NCBI GenBank assembly: GCA_945873105.1
Contig: CAMCBW010000014.1
Span: 47,856 to 111,855, forward strand
From: Tangfeifania diversioriginum
GTDB lineage: Bacteria > Bacteroidota > Bacteroidia > Bacteroidales > Prolixibacteraceae
Direction of reading: 5' to 3'
Length of the DNA stretch: 64,000 nucleotides
Within the stretch, counting starts at the first letter, position 1. Every line of letters begins with the position of its first letter. A program made the position numbers and the translations under genes. Positions 39,501 to 46,850 of the stretch are shown one piece after another. Under the pieces are notes generated by a model. That model ran no database searches. It had not been told where the DNA came from and saw only the letters and a list, made by a program, of their open reading frames with translations.

Positions 39501-39734
39501 CCTTACGATTTTGAGCTTCCTTCCACCCTTAAGGCGGGAGAAAACAGGATATCCATCGAGGTAATCGGAAGTTTGAAAAACTGTTTTGGCTTCTTCTACA
39601 AAACCAGTGCAGGTAGATGGATCATAGGACCCGGCGATTGGGATGTCGCGCCAAAAGCTCTCCCCGCTCTGGAACAATACTATTTGCTGGATTATGGATT
39701 GTTTGAACCTTTTACACTTGTTTCGATAAATTGA
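36537..39734 (+). CDS. Large glycosidase-like lipoprotein
   Basis: 1,065 residues from the ATG at 36537. A TTG at 36498 would add 13 residues ahead of the signal. The N-terminus has a lipoprotein signal ending 'LALFLFFGCG', so Cys is lipidated and the protein membrane-anchored. A TIM-barrel-like domain begins 'FRSAPLWDWNDKISEEGIDF' and includes 'GLGGIFVHPRPGL', 'GMKVWIYDENSYPSGFAGGH' and 'LPGIFTDEPNLEA', which resemble the GH106-related uncharacterised glycosidases of Bacteroidota. 'MLSETYGGAGWEINFANFKR' supplies another acidic candidate. The last ~280 residues hold two beta-sandwich, carbohydrate-binding-like domains ('EIWDLYLNGNKLAKSDRWW' and 'MAAVYLNGTKIGLVTTPPYD'). Family membership is likely, but the substrate is unknown. 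Confidence 0.78.
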   Translation: MTKSYSKFNFLLIPGLALFLFFGCGQEKKKEISPINDFASLQGKMEDPPAEFRSAPLWDWNDKISEEGIDFHLKKFKEGGLGGIFVHPRPGLITEYISEDWHHLFDYTVQKGKELGMKVWIYDENSYPSGFAGGHVPAQMPDSYSHGSGLSCQVQDTLKTDTTHYEVVLKLVNEQFKEITGTLNEEQGKAGKFYLFTKTFAKKGYWMGNFPYVDLLYKGVTEKFLEITMKGYEKYNKADFGNTLPGIFTDEPNLEAALGSRTSYRWTPDLFAEFQKRWGYDLRANLPSLVDETGNWKKVRHDYYTTLLEMFIDRWAKPWNKYCEENNLLWTGHYWEHGWPRPTDGSDESAFYIYHQQPGVDMLGNTYTPGGLGGQFGNTRAIREMHSASNQGGSNRMLSETYGGAGWEINFANFKRLVDWQGVLGVNFVNQHLSYFTIKGVRKFDYPPSFSYHEPWWENYKPMGDYIGRISMAMSAGEQINKILVLQPNTTAWSYFSRVVKNSFIDTIQNNFKRFVFQLERAHYEYDLGSELVMRTIGSVKNGKMVVGNRDYGLVVIPSTMENLDQVTYKLLKDYLLEGGRVLSFTRNIPRLDGIESNLNNELMSAFKKQWAFAKTPDDDAAKSALSDPDFNITESLPLTGELYHQRRILKDGELLFFVNSDTARVASASITGNGKSLIKMDLENGTSSIVPVKAENGQIIFDLELEPIGSALYFLTSTNAAALSATSLVASPGTIPGNHGSTESMVNEVAPVEVKQMADNVLVMDFVDLKAPKLNLKESYFMKAMRQLYDSSGFKMGNPWQHKIQYKQDYLALDTFKTGSGFEVTYHFKVASGADVKALSMVDVVIERPEIWDLYLNGNKLAKSDRWWIDREFYRFPVGDKILIGENTLTLKAGRMSVHAEIMPAYLVGNFKLNPLKQGFELTNGSLNSLGSWKAQGFPFYSQQVMYTQTFKTLKAGTAYKIKLNHWNGTMAAVYLNGTKIGLVTTPPYDFELPSTLKAGENRISIEVIGSLKNCFGFFYKTSAGRWIIGPGDWDVAPKALPALEQYYLLDYGLFEPFTLVSIN

Positions 39735-39738
39735 GATT

Positions 39739-40299
39739 ATGAGAAAGAATAGCCCCATTGCATTGCTTTTGCTGCTGCTGTTAAGTTCCTGCGAATTTTT
39801 CGTACCCGGAAAGTCAACTCCGGTTGAAAGAGGTTGGAAAGAACAACTCAACACCGAACTACCCCTCCTGGGTCACAGAAACTGGATTCTGGTGGTAGAT
39901 AAAGCATTTCCTGCCCAAACGGCGGCGGGTATTAAGGTCATCAACACCAATGAGTCCCTGCAGGAGGTATTGGCCTTTACCCTGCAAAAGATAGACAGGT
40001 CCCTGCATGTAAAACCGATCGTTTATACCGACAAAGAGCTGGGATTTATCACTCCACAACAAGTTCCCTACATCGAAAATTACAAAAAAGAGTTGCTGAA
40101 AACCCTGAATGGGATTCAACCACTGACGATGCTGCACGACACTGTTTTTGTGAAGTTAGATCAGGCATCCAAACTCTTTAAGGTGGTTGTACTGAAGACG
40201 GAAGAAATTATCCCCTATTCCTCTGTTTTTATTCAACTCGATTGCAAATACTGGTCGCCAGAGGAAGAAATCTCCCTGCGCGAACGCATGAAACAATGA
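39739..40299 (+). CDS. RbsD/FucU-like small lipoprotein
   Basis: 186 residues, starting 4 bp after the large glycosidase stop. The N-terminus 'MRKNSPIALLLLLLLSSCEF' is a lipoprotein signal with the lipobox LSSC. The mature part contains 'LPLLGHRNWILVVDKAFPAQ', which resembles the 'GHGDxIVIADAxFP' segment of RbsD/FucU sugar pyranases and mutarotases, and it ends in a strand pair 'FKVVVLKTEEIIPYSSVFIQ' like theirs. Those enzymes speed ring-form exchange of sugars. An exported, anchored version beside rhamnose- and mannose-releasing enzymes would fit a mutarotase. The His of the motif is kept. The assignment rests on a short motif and context. Confidence 0.55.
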   Translation: MRKNSPIALLLLLLLSSCEFFVPGKSTPVERGWKEQLNTELPLLGHRNWILVVDKAFPAQTAAGIKVINTNESLQEVLAFTLQKIDRSLHVKPIVYTDKELGFITPQQVPYIENYKKELLKTLNGIQPLTMLHDTVFVKLDQASKLFKVVVLKTEEIIPYSSVFIQLDCKYWSPEEEISLRERMKQ

Positions 40300-40369
40300 G
40301 AAATTTGAAGGGTTTAAAAAGTTTATAGGGTTACCCTTTAGCTTCAGGGACCGGTGTTTAATTTGAAAG

Positions 40370-40422
40370 TTTCAAACATTTCAAACATTTCAAACATTTC
40401 AAACATTTCAAACATTTCAAAC
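40370..40422 (+). repeat. Six tandem copies of TTTCAAACA just upstream of a HAD hydrolase gene
   Basis: Six near-identical 9-bp units end 12 bp before the ATG at 40435. The left edge starts with an inverted unit, giving the palindrome TTTGAAAGTTTCAAA. The same unit occurs seven times just before comF (53091-53151). The array must lie in the leader or promoter of the gene. Confidence 0.9.
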
Positions 40423-40434
40423 ATTTAGCTTTTT

Positions 40435-41049
40435 ATGCTGGAAAATATCATTTTTGACCTTGGAGGTGTTCTGCTTACACTGGACATGGACAGGACCCAT
40501 GACGCTTTTGCAAAACTTGGCTGGAAGGAGGAGGATTGGAAAGGAATTGCGCAGAGTGGCGATCCAATCTTTAAGAATCTTGAAATAGGATTGGATTCTC
40601 CGGACCAATTCAGGAGGAATATCAGGAAGATTCTTCCCGGCAATCCAACAGATGCGGAGATTGATCTGGCCTGGAATGCCATGCTGGTTGATTTTCCTTC
40701 CGGGACTGCCGAATATCTTACCGAATTGAGGAAGCGTTTCAAGATCTACCTACTCAGCAATACGAATGAGGTTCATGTGCTTAGATTCTGTGCAATTTTT
40801 GAACAGACCCATGGATATCCGCTTCACCAGCTTTTTGAGAAGTGCTATTATTCCAATGAAATTGGGTACAGGAAACCAAATCCGGAGGCTTTTCAGGTGG
40901 TACTTGAGGATGCCCGGCTCGATCCCCGTAAGACCCTGTTTGTAGATGACCTTAAACCAAACACGGATGCAGCGGCTTATCTTGGGATGCAGGTGCTGCA
41001 CATTGAACCCGGGACACTATTGGAAACACTGCCTGATTATCTTGCTTAA
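40435..41049 (+). CDS. HAD-superfamily hydrolase (subfamily IA)
   Basis: 204 residues. Motif I is 'IIFDLGGVLLTLDMDRTHDA' (catalytic Asp, second Asp replaced by Gly as in the YihX-like class). Motif II is 'IYLLSNTNEVH', motif III Lys is in 'YYSNEIGYRKPNPEAFQVVL', and motif IV is 'KTLFVDDLKPNTDAAAYLGM'. It is a cytoplasmic phosphatase, probably acting on a sugar phosphate such as glucose-1-phosphate by analogy with YihX. The missing second Asp of motif I is usual for this subgroup. A 9-bp repeat array sits immediately upstream. Confidence 0.88.
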   Translation: MLENIIFDLGGVLLTLDMDRTHDAFAKLGWKEEDWKGIAQSGDPIFKNLEIGLDSPDQFRRNIRKILPGNPTDAEIDLAWNAMLVDFPSGTAEYLTELRKRFKIYLLSNTNEVHVLRFCAIFEQTHGYPLHQLFEKCYYSNEIGYRKPNPEAFQVVLEDARLDPRKTLFVDDLKPNTDAAAYLGMQVLHIEPGTLLETLPDYLA

Positions 41050-41123
41050 ATCGAACGCTTAAACGAAGCAGCCCTCTTTTCTCCTGCTCTCCCTCTCTCC
41101 AGGTCTCTCAGTCCAATAGTCTT

Positions 41124-42983
41124 TTAGTCTTTTTTCCGCGGCTCCTTCCACTCTCCGCTCTCCTTGATCAGCTTTTTAAGCTCCTCCACCGCTCGCTCCG
41201 CAGAGACGTGACGTTGAATCAATTTCTGCCCTTTGTAGAGGTTGATGGTTCCTTTGCCAGCTCCTACATAACCATAGTCGACATCGCCCATTTCACCCGG
41301 CCCGTTTACCACACACCCCATGACACCAATCTTTAGATTTTTAAGGTGACTGAAGTTTCTTTTAATCTCTGCCACAGTCTCCCGCAGGTCGAAAAGGGTT
41401 CTGCCACATCCCGGACAGGAGATAAATTCAGTTTTGGTAACCCGCATACGGCTTGCCTGAAGAATTCCAAAGGATAAATTCTTCAGCTCGTTGTAACCAA
41501 TGTTTCCTTCATTCGATAGCAGGATCCCATCTCCGTAACCATCGATAAAGAGCCCTCCTAGATCCGTACAAGCTGCCAGCAGCAGATCCTCATAACTGCT
41601 TTTCTTGTAGGACCTGTGCAAAATAACCGGAATCTTACAGATGTGCGCATCCAGCTCCATAAAAAATGCACGCATCTCTGCAAAACTATTCAGATTGCTG
41701 CTCTCCATAATCAGCACCATTTTGCGCTCCCGTTTCAGCTTCTCGATGGTTTCAGGATTTTTTCCCTTGAAACGGTCATATTCAGTCTTGTTGACGCGCA
41801 CAAACCTCATCTGACTGGTATATAAGTCATTGTAAAGATAATCCTCCAGCGACAAAATGGGATATTCCTTTCCGGACCTATCCAGAATCTGCTTCCCGTC
41901 ATAAAAATAGTCGGGTTCGGTACCTGAACTGATCGTCATTATCTCTTCCAGCCTATAGTTGTTGAGATTGGCAATGACTACCACCGGGTTCTTACCACCA
42001 ATGTCATTGACAGGTCGATTGGAACGCCTTTCGTATTCAAAAGGATTTGTTTGCGCAACCAATGGAGCCGTAATAGGCGCATGGCTCTCGCGGTCATTGA
42101 ATACTGCCACCAGTTTTTTGGCAAACGGAATTTCATCTGCCGGATCTTCGGTTAGTGAAACCCTTACAGTATCACCTATTCCATCCGCAAACAACGCCCC
42201 GGAACCGACTGCCGACTTTATTCTGCCATCCTCTCCTTCACCGGCTTCAGTTACACCAATGTGAAAAGGGAAGTTCATATCTTCCTGCAGCATGCGGTAG
42301 TTCATTAGCCTTACCGTATAGACCATCAACCTTGTATTGCTTGATTTGATGGAGACCACAACATTGAGGTAGTCCTCAGCTTTGCAAATCCTCAGGAACT
42401 CCATCACCGATTCAACAATACCTGCCGGCGTATCACCATATCGGCTCATGATCCTGTCTGACAGGGAGCCCTGGTTGGCCCCAATTCTAAGCGCTACTCC
42501 CCGCTCCTTGCAAGCACGGATAAAGGGAACAAAGCGCTCTTCAATCTTCTTCAATTCCAAACGGTAATCCTCATCCGTATAATTCAATTTCACAAAGACG
42601 GCCCGTTTGTCATAAAAATTACCGGGATTTATTCTGACCTTGCATACGTTTCTTATGGCAATATCAGCTGCAGAAGGATTAAAATGGATATCCGCACACA
42701 AAGGTTGGGTGTAACCCCTGCGGTCCAATTCACTCCTGATATTTTTCAAATTTTCAGCTTCCCTGACCCCTTGAACCGTCACGCGAACAAGGTCAGCACC
42801 TGCGTCTATAATTCTAATAATTTGATTTACTGTGCTCTCAGTGTCATTTGTGTCAGTATCTGTCATTGACTGAACCAGGATGGGCTCTCCAAACCCCATA
42901 CGTAGTGAGCCCAGGGTGACCAAGGAGGTCTCCTGGCGCTTGTACTGCAACAAATTTGAGATGTAATTAAAATTCTGATTCAT
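41124..42983 (-). CDS. ispG: 4-hydroxy-3-methylbut-2-enyl diphosphate synthase IspG, long form
   Basis: 619 residues from the ATG at 42983. A TTG at 42995 would add four residues. It performs the sixth step of the MEP isoprenoid pathway with a 4Fe-4S cluster. The N-terminal barrel has 'GFGEPILVQSMTDTDTNDTE' and 'LCADIHFNPSAADIAIRNV'. The C-terminal cluster domain has cysteines in 'FISCPGCGRTLFD' and 'IGVMGCVVNGPGEMGDVDYG'. A ~250-residue insert between them marks the long type shared by Bacteroidota, Chlamydia and plants. It is divergent from gldA with an 80 bp gap holding promoters for both. Confidence 0.95.
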   Translation of the reverse strand: MNQNFNYISNLLQYKRQETSLVTLGSLRMGFGEPILVQSMTDTDTNDTESTVNQIIRIIDAGADLVRVTVQGVREAENLKNIRSELDRRGYTQPLCADIHFNPSAADIAIRNVCKVRINPGNFYDKRAVFVKLNYTDEDYRLELKKIEERFVPFIRACKERGVALRIGANQGSLSDRIMSRYGDTPAGIVESVMEFLRICKAEDYLNVVVSIKSSNTRLMVYTVRLMNYRMLQEDMNFPFHIGVTEAGEGEDGRIKSAVGSGALFADGIGDTVRVSLTEDPADEIPFAKKLVAVFNDRESHAPITAPLVAQTNPFEYERRSNRPVNDIGGKNPVVVIANLNNYRLEEIMTISSGTEPDYFYDGKQILDRSGKEYPILSLEDYLYNDLYTSQMRFVRVNKTEYDRFKGKNPETIEKLKRERKMVLIMESSNLNSFAEMRAFFMELDAHICKIPVILHRSYKKSSYEDLLLAACTDLGGLFIDGYGDGILLSNEGNIGYNELKNLSFGILQASRMRVTKTEFISCPGCGRTLFDLRETVAEIKRNFSHLKNLKIGVMGCVVNGPGEMGDVDYGYVGAGKGTINLYKGQKLIQRHVSAERAVEELKKLIKESGEWKEPRKKD

Positions 42984-43014
42984 TGTGCCATTCAAATCTT
43001 TCCCAAAAACAAGA

Positions 43015-43022
43015 CAAATTTA
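43015..43022 (-). promoter_or_regulatory. -7 box for ispG
   Basis: Minus-strand TAAATTTG is a full match to TAnnTTTG, 32 bp upstream of the ispG ATG. The -33 region is not clear. Confidence 0.4.
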
Positions 43023-43037
43023 TCCTTTTATTTTGAA

Positions 43038-43045
43038 TAAATTTG
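43038..43045 (+). promoter_or_regulatory. -7 box for gldA; excludes a TTG start
   Basis: TAAATTTG matches TAnnTTTG, 18 bp before the ATG at 43064. The TTG at 43043 that would start the longest frame overlaps the box itself, so the ATG is the real start. It lies 16 bp from the divergent ispG box, so the two promoters nearly overlap. Confidence 0.45.
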
Positions 43046-43063
43046 ATCCAAAATTTCAGCTTC

Positions 43064-43969
43064 ATGTCAGTAATAGTTGAAGATGTTTCCAAAATCTATG
43101 GAAACCAACAGGCCTTGAACAATATCTCCTTTTCAGTCGATTCGGGTAGTGTATTGGGAATTTTGGGTCCAAATGGTGCAGGTAAGTCTACCCTCTTAAA
43201 AATCATCACAGGATACCTCCTCCCCACCTCCGGGATGGTAAAAATTAATGACCTTAAAGTTGATCCCGACAATCTGTCAATCAAAAGACTAATTGGATAT
43301 CTACCTGAAAATAACCCGCTCTATCCCGATCTGTATGTTCGGGAGTACCTCCGGTTGATGGCAGGAATCTATAAAATTCCAAAAAGGAATTTAAGGATAG
43401 AAGAGACCATTGAAATGACCGGCTTATGCAATGAAGCAACCAAAAAAATCGGAGTCCTGTCGAAAGGTTACCGCCAACGGGTAGGATTGGCACAAGCATT
43501 GCTTCATGACCCGGCTTTGCTCATCCTGGACGAGCCTACTTCGGGCCTGGATCCAGGCCAGTTGGTCGAAATCAGGCAACTGATCAGGAACATCAGCAGC
43601 AACAAGACAGTGCTGCTTTCTACCCACATCATGCAGGAGGTTGAAGCCATTTGCGATCGGGTCCTGATTCTTAACCAGGGGAGGGTCGTCGCAATAGAGA
43701 CTCCTGACAATATTAAAAAGATTACCCCAAGTAAAACCAGGAGAATAGAGATTGAATTCAAAGAGGTAGTCCCTATCACATTTTTTGATTCCCTTTCGGG
43801 AATTCTAAAAAAGGAACAAACCAGTGATTATAAATTCAGCCTACACACCACCGAGGTGGATCTGAGACCTGAGATCTTTAAACTGGCTGTGAAAAGTAAT
43901 TTAACGCTTCTGACCCTGCACGAGCAGGAATCATCCATGGAGAAAAGCTTTTTGGAGCTTGTAAAATAA
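43064..43969 (+). CDS. gldA: ABC transporter ATP-binding protein, GldA-type
   Basis: 301 residues. Walker A is 'ILGPNGAGKSTLLKIITGYL', the Q-loop region is 'IGYLPENNPLYPDLYVREYL', the signature is 'LSKGYRQRVGLAQALL', Walker B is 'ALLILDEPTSGLDP' and the switch His is in 'LLSTHIMQEVEAI'. The sequence and the C-terminal ~80-residue extension resemble GldA, the ATPase of the GldAFG transporter needed for gliding in some Flavobacteria. The permease genes gldF and gldG do not follow here, so the gene stands alone. The general ABC-2 exporter role is secure, and the gliding role is not. Confidence 0.85.
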   Translation: MSVIVEDVSKIYGNQQALNNISFSVDSGSVLGILGPNGAGKSTLLKIITGYLLPTSGMVKINDLKVDPDNLSIKRLIGYLPENNPLYPDLYVREYLRLMAGIYKIPKRNLRIEETIEMTGLCNEATKKIGVLSKGYRQRVGLAQALLHDPALLILDEPTSGLDPGQLVEIRQLIRNISSNKTVLLSTHIMQEVEAICDRVLILNQGRVVAIETPDNIKKITPSKTRRIEIEFKEVVPITFFDSLSGILKKEQTSDYKFSLHTTEVDLRPEIFKLAVKSNLTLLTLHEQESSMEKSFLELVK

Positions 43970-44021
43970 GTGACAAAAATATTGGACTACTTACGTATAA
44001 TACAAATCAAGCCCAACCAAG

Positions 44022-44063
44022 TACTTTAGGCACTCTAGTCACCTTAGTTCACTTTAGGCACTT
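44022..44063. repeat. Single arm of the AGTGCCTA-family repeat
   Basis: ACTTTAGGCACTCTAGTCAC then CTTAGTTCACTTTAGGCACTT forms the right arm of the element. The left arm is missing. It ends 14 bp before the next start codon. Confidence 0.75.
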
Positions 44064-44077
44064 AATAAAAACAAAAA

Positions 44078-46726
44078 ATGAAATCAATTTTACTCTCCCT
44101 CTTCTTGCTGACAATATCCTTCTCCATAACTGCCCAGCAATCGAAAGGCACCAAAGGTCAGGAAAGCTTTCGAAGCAGCTATGACAGCAAGACCTTGTCT
44201 CCTTATCAGGTTCCTGTACTACTGCCTTACAACCGCTGGGTAGATCCGGCCGGAACCCAGCTCTTCTTTGGAAACAAAAATCTGGAAAACCATGCACTCG
44301 ATGTAGCCATCTCTCCGGATGGAAAATGGCTTGCCGTAGAAGGACGTTTTGACGTGGTCATCGTTTCAACCTCGGACAATAAAATAGTCTCAACCCTCCA
44401 ATTGAGCGACCATTTTAAAAATCAGATTAAGAGCAATACTTTTTCGGGAATATGCTGGAGACAGGAGGGAGAATTAAGTCAGCTTTTCTGGGGTGCCATG
44501 GCCAAAGATAATTCGGTGGTCATCAAAGCCAACCTTAGTAATGGAAAATTCGGAACGGCTGAAATGATCCCCTTTGCCACAGAAGCACCTGCAGCTACGG
44601 CACTTGTCAACGAAGTATTCTACCTGAACGAATCGGGAAATCCTGCCCTCTACATTGTATTAAATGGAAACAACAAGGTGGTTAAGATCAACCCCGACAG
44701 CAAGGAAACAATCTGGTCAACAATTGTAGGGGTCGCTCCATTTGGAATAACAATGGCCAATGGAAAGATCTATGTTTCAAACTGGGCAGGCGGTCAACCT
44801 GATGCCAATGACCCCAATGTTGCGGGAGTTCCCTGGGGGAATGCCAAGGTAAATGAAATAAATGGTGCCACCCGCGAAGGGACTGTTTCAGTCCTAAATC
44901 CTGCAACAGGTGCCCTTTTGAAGGAGATTAAGGTAGGTTTACACCCCAACGATATCATCACAGGTTCAGACCAAAAATTTGTATATGTATCCAATGCCAA
45001 CAGTGACCATGTAAATGCTATTTCAACGGCTACCGATGCAGTGACCGAAACTATCTCAGTCAGGTTAAATGGGGAGGCAAACAAATATTGGGGCGATTCG
45101 CCCAATGGGCTCGCCATTTCGACCGACAACCAAACGCTCTATGTTTGCAATGGGATGGACAATGCGCTGGCAGTCGTTGCACTGGGGAAAAATGCTGCAA
45201 CTGGATCTGTGGCAGAACAGAGTACAATCCAGGGTTTTATCCCTACTGGCGCATACCCAGGAGCTGCTGCAGTTTCGAAAGATGGATGGATTTATGTAGC
45301 CAATATTGAGGCGGCCGGAGCAGGAATTCCCTTCTATACCGAGGGATCCTCCAACCCTAAATACAACTCGCACAAAGAGATGGCCTCAATTTCCATCGTA
45401 AAAATTCCCGGCCACAATGATCTAAAAGCCTATACCAAAAGGGTAGAGGCGTCGAACATGCAATTCAGACTGGACTTGACCGCCAAACTTCCGAGAGAGA
45501 ATATCAAACCGGTACCTGTTCCCGAAAGAGTTGGAGAACCCTCCTCCATCAAGCATGTACTCTATGTAATCAAAGAGAACAGGACGTACGACCAGGTATT
45601 GGGAGACATGAAAAAAGGAGACGGAGATTCATCCCTGACTGTATATGGCAAAAAAATTACACCCAATACCCACCAATTGAGTGACCAGTACATTCTTCTC
45701 GACAACTTTTATGCTTCCGGGAAATGTTCGGCTGAAGGCCATCAATGGACGGATGCCTCCATCGTGACCGATTACGTCGAAAAATCAGTCAGGGCCTGGT
45801 ACCGCAGTTATCCACATGTGCAATACGATGCCCTGGTATACTCCCCTACCGGTTTTATCTGGGACAATGCCCTTGCTCATGGAAAATCCGTTAAGATTTA
45901 TGGTGAAGCCTGCGAATGTGAGTTTGCCAAAGGCCAAACATGGAGCACCATCTACAAGGATTATCTGAACAACAAAAAATTGGAATTCAAGAATGTGACC
46001 ACCATCAAACCCGTTGAAGCCATCCTTAGCCAAACCTTTCCCTCTTCAGACAACCATCTGGTCTCAGATGTGCAAAGAGCAGACATTTTCATCGAAGAGC
46101 TTAAACAATATGAAAAAATGGAAGGCGATCAGTTGCCTGAATTGATGCTGATGGCACTCTCCAACGACCATACTGCCGGAACCCGTCCAGGTTTGCCAAC
46201 ACCTCGTGCGATGGTGGCTGACAACGACCTCGCCCTCGCAAAAGTCGTTGAAGCACTTTCAAATAGTAGATTCTGGAAGAATACCGCCATTTTTGTGGTG
46301 GAGGATGACTCCCAGGATGGTTGGGACCATGTCTCTGCCTACCGCACTGTTGGAATGATCATCAGCCCCTACACCAAAACCGGCAGCGTGGTTCATACCA
46401 ACTACAACCAGGTTTCGATGGTTCGGACCATCGAGCAGATTCTGGGAATTCCGCCTATGAATATCATGGATGCAACAGCCATGCCAATGTTCGACTGTTT
46501 CACTACTCAGCCAGACTTTACCCCTTACAAAGCTTTGAAAAATGAAATCCCGCTAGACGAGATGAATCCCGATCTTCGCGCGTTAAAAGGCAAAGCCCTC
46601 CACTATGCCAAAAGAAGTATGGAACCTCAATTTGATGGGATTGACGATGGCGATGAGGATCTTTTCAATAGAATCTTGTGGTTTAGTGCAAAGGGCAATG
46701 CCAAATATCCCCACATAAAGAAGTGA
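44078..46726 (+). CDS. YncE-type beta-propeller / phosphoesterase fusion (secreted)
   Basis: 882 residues. A signal peptide 'MKSILLSLFLLTISFSITAQ' precedes a YVTN/YncE-like beta-propeller at ~60-450, with blades like 'DVAISPDGKWLAVEGRFDVV' and 'GITMANGKIYVSNWAGGQP'. An alkaline-phosphatase-superfamily phosphoesterase domain follows at ~485-830. That domain has 'HVLYVIKENRTYDQVLGDM' (nucleophile Thr region), 'ASGKCSAEGHQWTDASIV', 'LALSNDHTAGTRPG'-type text at 'MALSNDHTAGTRPGLPTP' and 'IFVVEDDSQDGWDHVSAYRT', with metal-binding His and Asp residues. This two-part architecture is a known Bacteroidota family. It probably hydrolyses phosphate esters outside the cytoplasm. The substrate is unknown. 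Confidence 0.9.
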   Translation: MKSILLSLFLLTISFSITAQQSKGTKGQESFRSSYDSKTLSPYQVPVLLPYNRWVDPAGTQLFFGNKNLENHALDVAISPDGKWLAVEGRFDVVIVSTSDNKIVSTLQLSDHFKNQIKSNTFSGICWRQEGELSQLFWGAMAKDNSVVIKANLSNGKFGTAEMIPFATEAPAATALVNEVFYLNESGNPALYIVLNGNNKVVKINPDSKETIWSTIVGVAPFGITMANGKIYVSNWAGGQPDANDPNVAGVPWGNAKVNEINGATREGTVSVLNPATGALLKEIKVGLHPNDIITGSDQKFVYVSNANSDHVNAISTATDAVTETISVRLNGEANKYWGDSPNGLAISTDNQTLYVCNGMDNALAVVALGKNAATGSVAEQSTIQGFIPTGAYPGAAAVSKDGWIYVANIEAAGAGIPFYTEGSSNPKYNSHKEMASISIVKIPGHNDLKAYTKRVEASNMQFRLDLTAKLPRENIKPVPVPERVGEPSSIKHVLYVIKENRTYDQVLGDMKKGDGDSSLTVYGKKITPNTHQLSDQYILLDNFYASGKCSAEGHQWTDASIVTDYVEKSVRAWYRSYPHVQYDALVYSPTGFIWDNALAHGKSVKIYGEACECEFAKGQTWSTIYKDYLNNKKLEFKNVTTIKPVEAILSQTFPSSDNHLVSDVQRADIFIEELKQYEKMEGDQLPELMLMALSNDHTAGTRPGLPTPRAMVADNDLALAKVVEALSNSRFWKNTAIFVVEDDSQDGWDHVSAYRTVGMIISPYTKTGSVVHTNYNQVSMVRTIEQILGIPPMNIMDATAMPMFDCFTTQPDFTPYKALKNEIPLDEMNPDLRALKGKALHYAKRSMEPQFDGIDDGDEDLFNRILWFSAKGNAKYPHIKK

Positions 46727-46728
46727 GC

Positions 46729-46848
46729 TAGAGTGCCTAGAGTGAACTAAAGTGCCTAAAGTTAAGGACTCCCTTGATACGGAGCGAATAAAGATCGTGC
46801 AATAAGTACTTTAGGCACTTTAGTTCACTCTAGGCACTCTAGGCACTT
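46729..46848. repeat. Complete AGTGCCTA-family inverted repeat
   Basis: The left arm is AGAGTGCCTAGAGTGAACTA then AAGTGCCTAAAGTT. The right arm is ACTTTAGGCACTTTAGTTCA then CTCTAGGCACTCTAGGCACTT. They can pair across a ~45 bp spacer that contains GGACTCC and GAGCGAATAAAGATCG, also present in part in the 50520-50699 copy. It lies between convergent genes, starting 2 bp after one stop codon and ending 2 bp before the other. Confidence 0.85.
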
Positions 46849-46850
46849 CC

